Of a stretch of 5,685 nucleotides of DNA, positions 5,332 to 5,685 are shown piece by piece. Source of the DNA: Gammaproteobacteria bacterium (GTDB taxonomy: Bacteria; Pseudomonadota; Gammaproteobacteria; Pseudomonadales; Azotimanducaceae). The stretch is from contig PASO01000063.1 in assembly GCA_002712135.1 (NCBI GenBank), positions 24,011 to 29,695 of the forward strand, read 5' to 3'. The first letter of the stretch is position 1, and the number at the start of each line of letters is the position of its first letter. A program made the translations under genes and the position numbers. The notes beneath the pieces were generated by a model that was not told the DNA's origin, made no database searches, and saw only the letters and a program-made list of their open reading frames with translations.

Positions 5332-5685
5332 GTCGGCGGCGATCTGCTTGGCTGAATCTCGCCCGTTGACGCGGGCTAGCCAATCATTGGCCTGGTCCGG
5401 CAGTTCGGTCATTAGATCAATGTCACAGAGCTTGCTCAACACGTTATTAGCGAGCGGTATGGTATTGGCAGCAACGATATCCGCCATGGTGAAATTTTCG
5501 CCGCCAATCCAGGGGTCGAATACAGCCAGCTTTCCAAGCGACTGCATACCGCGCGGTACTACTTTGGCGAGCGTAGCATTGACTGCCTCATCTTTCGGCG
5601 CACCAAATACTGCAGAATTTAGGCCGGGACGCGAGGCTGTGTCTACATGGTTTATGCAGTGGAGTGCTATTTGACGTGCCCTGGC
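5323..5685 (-). CDS. Glutathione S-transferase family protein, C-terminal domain; start lies beyond right edge
   Basis: The last 120 codons of a minus-strand gene open to the window edge. The visible part is all helical C-terminal GST domain. It has the N-capping box in GGENFTMADIVAAN (Thr and Asp of FTMAD, about codons 66 and 69 from the edge) followed by the helix that forms the hydrophobic core. The ending DWLARVNGRDSAKQIAADKG is typical of the last GST helix. The N-terminal thioredoxin-like domain that binds glutathione is outside, so class and substrate cannot be assigned. An ATG at 5547 lies inside the domain and is not a real start. The gene is convergent with the sulfatase, with seven bases between stop codons. 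Confidence 0.85.
   Translation of the reverse strand, partial: ARARQIALHCINHVDTASRPGLNSAVFGAPKDEAVNATLAKVVPRGMQSLGKLAVFDPWIGGENFTMADIVAANTIPLANNVLSKLCDIDLMTELPDQANDWLARVNGRDSAKQIAADKG

Noticed and set aside
5330..5674. 114-codon plus-strand frame at the right end
   Set aside because: Antisense to the GST C-terminal domain, whose FTMAD motif identifies the minus strand as coding.

Overview
The window looks like a piece of a gammaproteobacterial chromosome of moderate GC content. The main evidence is the left end, where a YccA/Bax-inhibitor-1 family membrane protein gene lies directly upstream of and co-oriented with tusD. To my knowledge this order (yccA-like, then tusDCB and tusE) recurs in Pseudomonas-like gammaproteobacteria. 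The exact genus cannot be told from the sequence.

Layout from left to right. Positions 1-293 (minus) hold the first 97 codons of tusD, a sulfur-relay protein for tRNA 2-thiouridine synthesis, running off the left edge. A strong minus-strand hairpin terminator (303-330) separates it from the yccA-like gene (356-1015, minus). Next is a 555-base stretch without a convincing intact gene (1016-1570). It carries a candidate promoter for yccA, a good sigma-70-type promoter pointing right (1298-1325), and a reading frame that looks like decayed coding sequence leading in frame into the next gene. An MFS transporter of the oxalate/formate-antiporter or monocarboxylate-porter type follows (1571-2785, plus, GTG start). 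Convergent with it on the minus strand are a TauD/TfdA-family Fe(II)/2-oxoglutarate dioxygenase (2959-3855) and, seven bases after its stop, a previously uncalled 37-codon single-pass membrane ORF (2838-2951) that may be the surviving front end of a broken gene. Divergent from the dioxygenase is a Tat-exported formylglycine-type sulfatase (3972-5315, plus). It ends tail-to-tail with a glutathione S-transferase-family gene (5323-5685, minus, its N-terminal half beyond the right edge). The two stop codons sit in opposite arms of one hairpin.

The middle of the window (1571-5315) reads as a small accessory module: a transporter for small organic anions, an oxygenase whose sulfonate/sulfate-binding residues are kept while its taurine-amine contacts are not, and a periplasmic sulfatase. 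My inference is that it scavenges or processes an organosulfur compound (a sulfate ester or sulfonate). The substrate is unknown, and no regulator or formylglycine-generating enzyme is present in the window. No RNA gene, CRISPR array, insertion sequence or phage gene was seen. I found no clear proof of an undescribed system. The best leads are the 37-codon ORF, the decayed frame before the transporter and the altered dioxygenase pocket.
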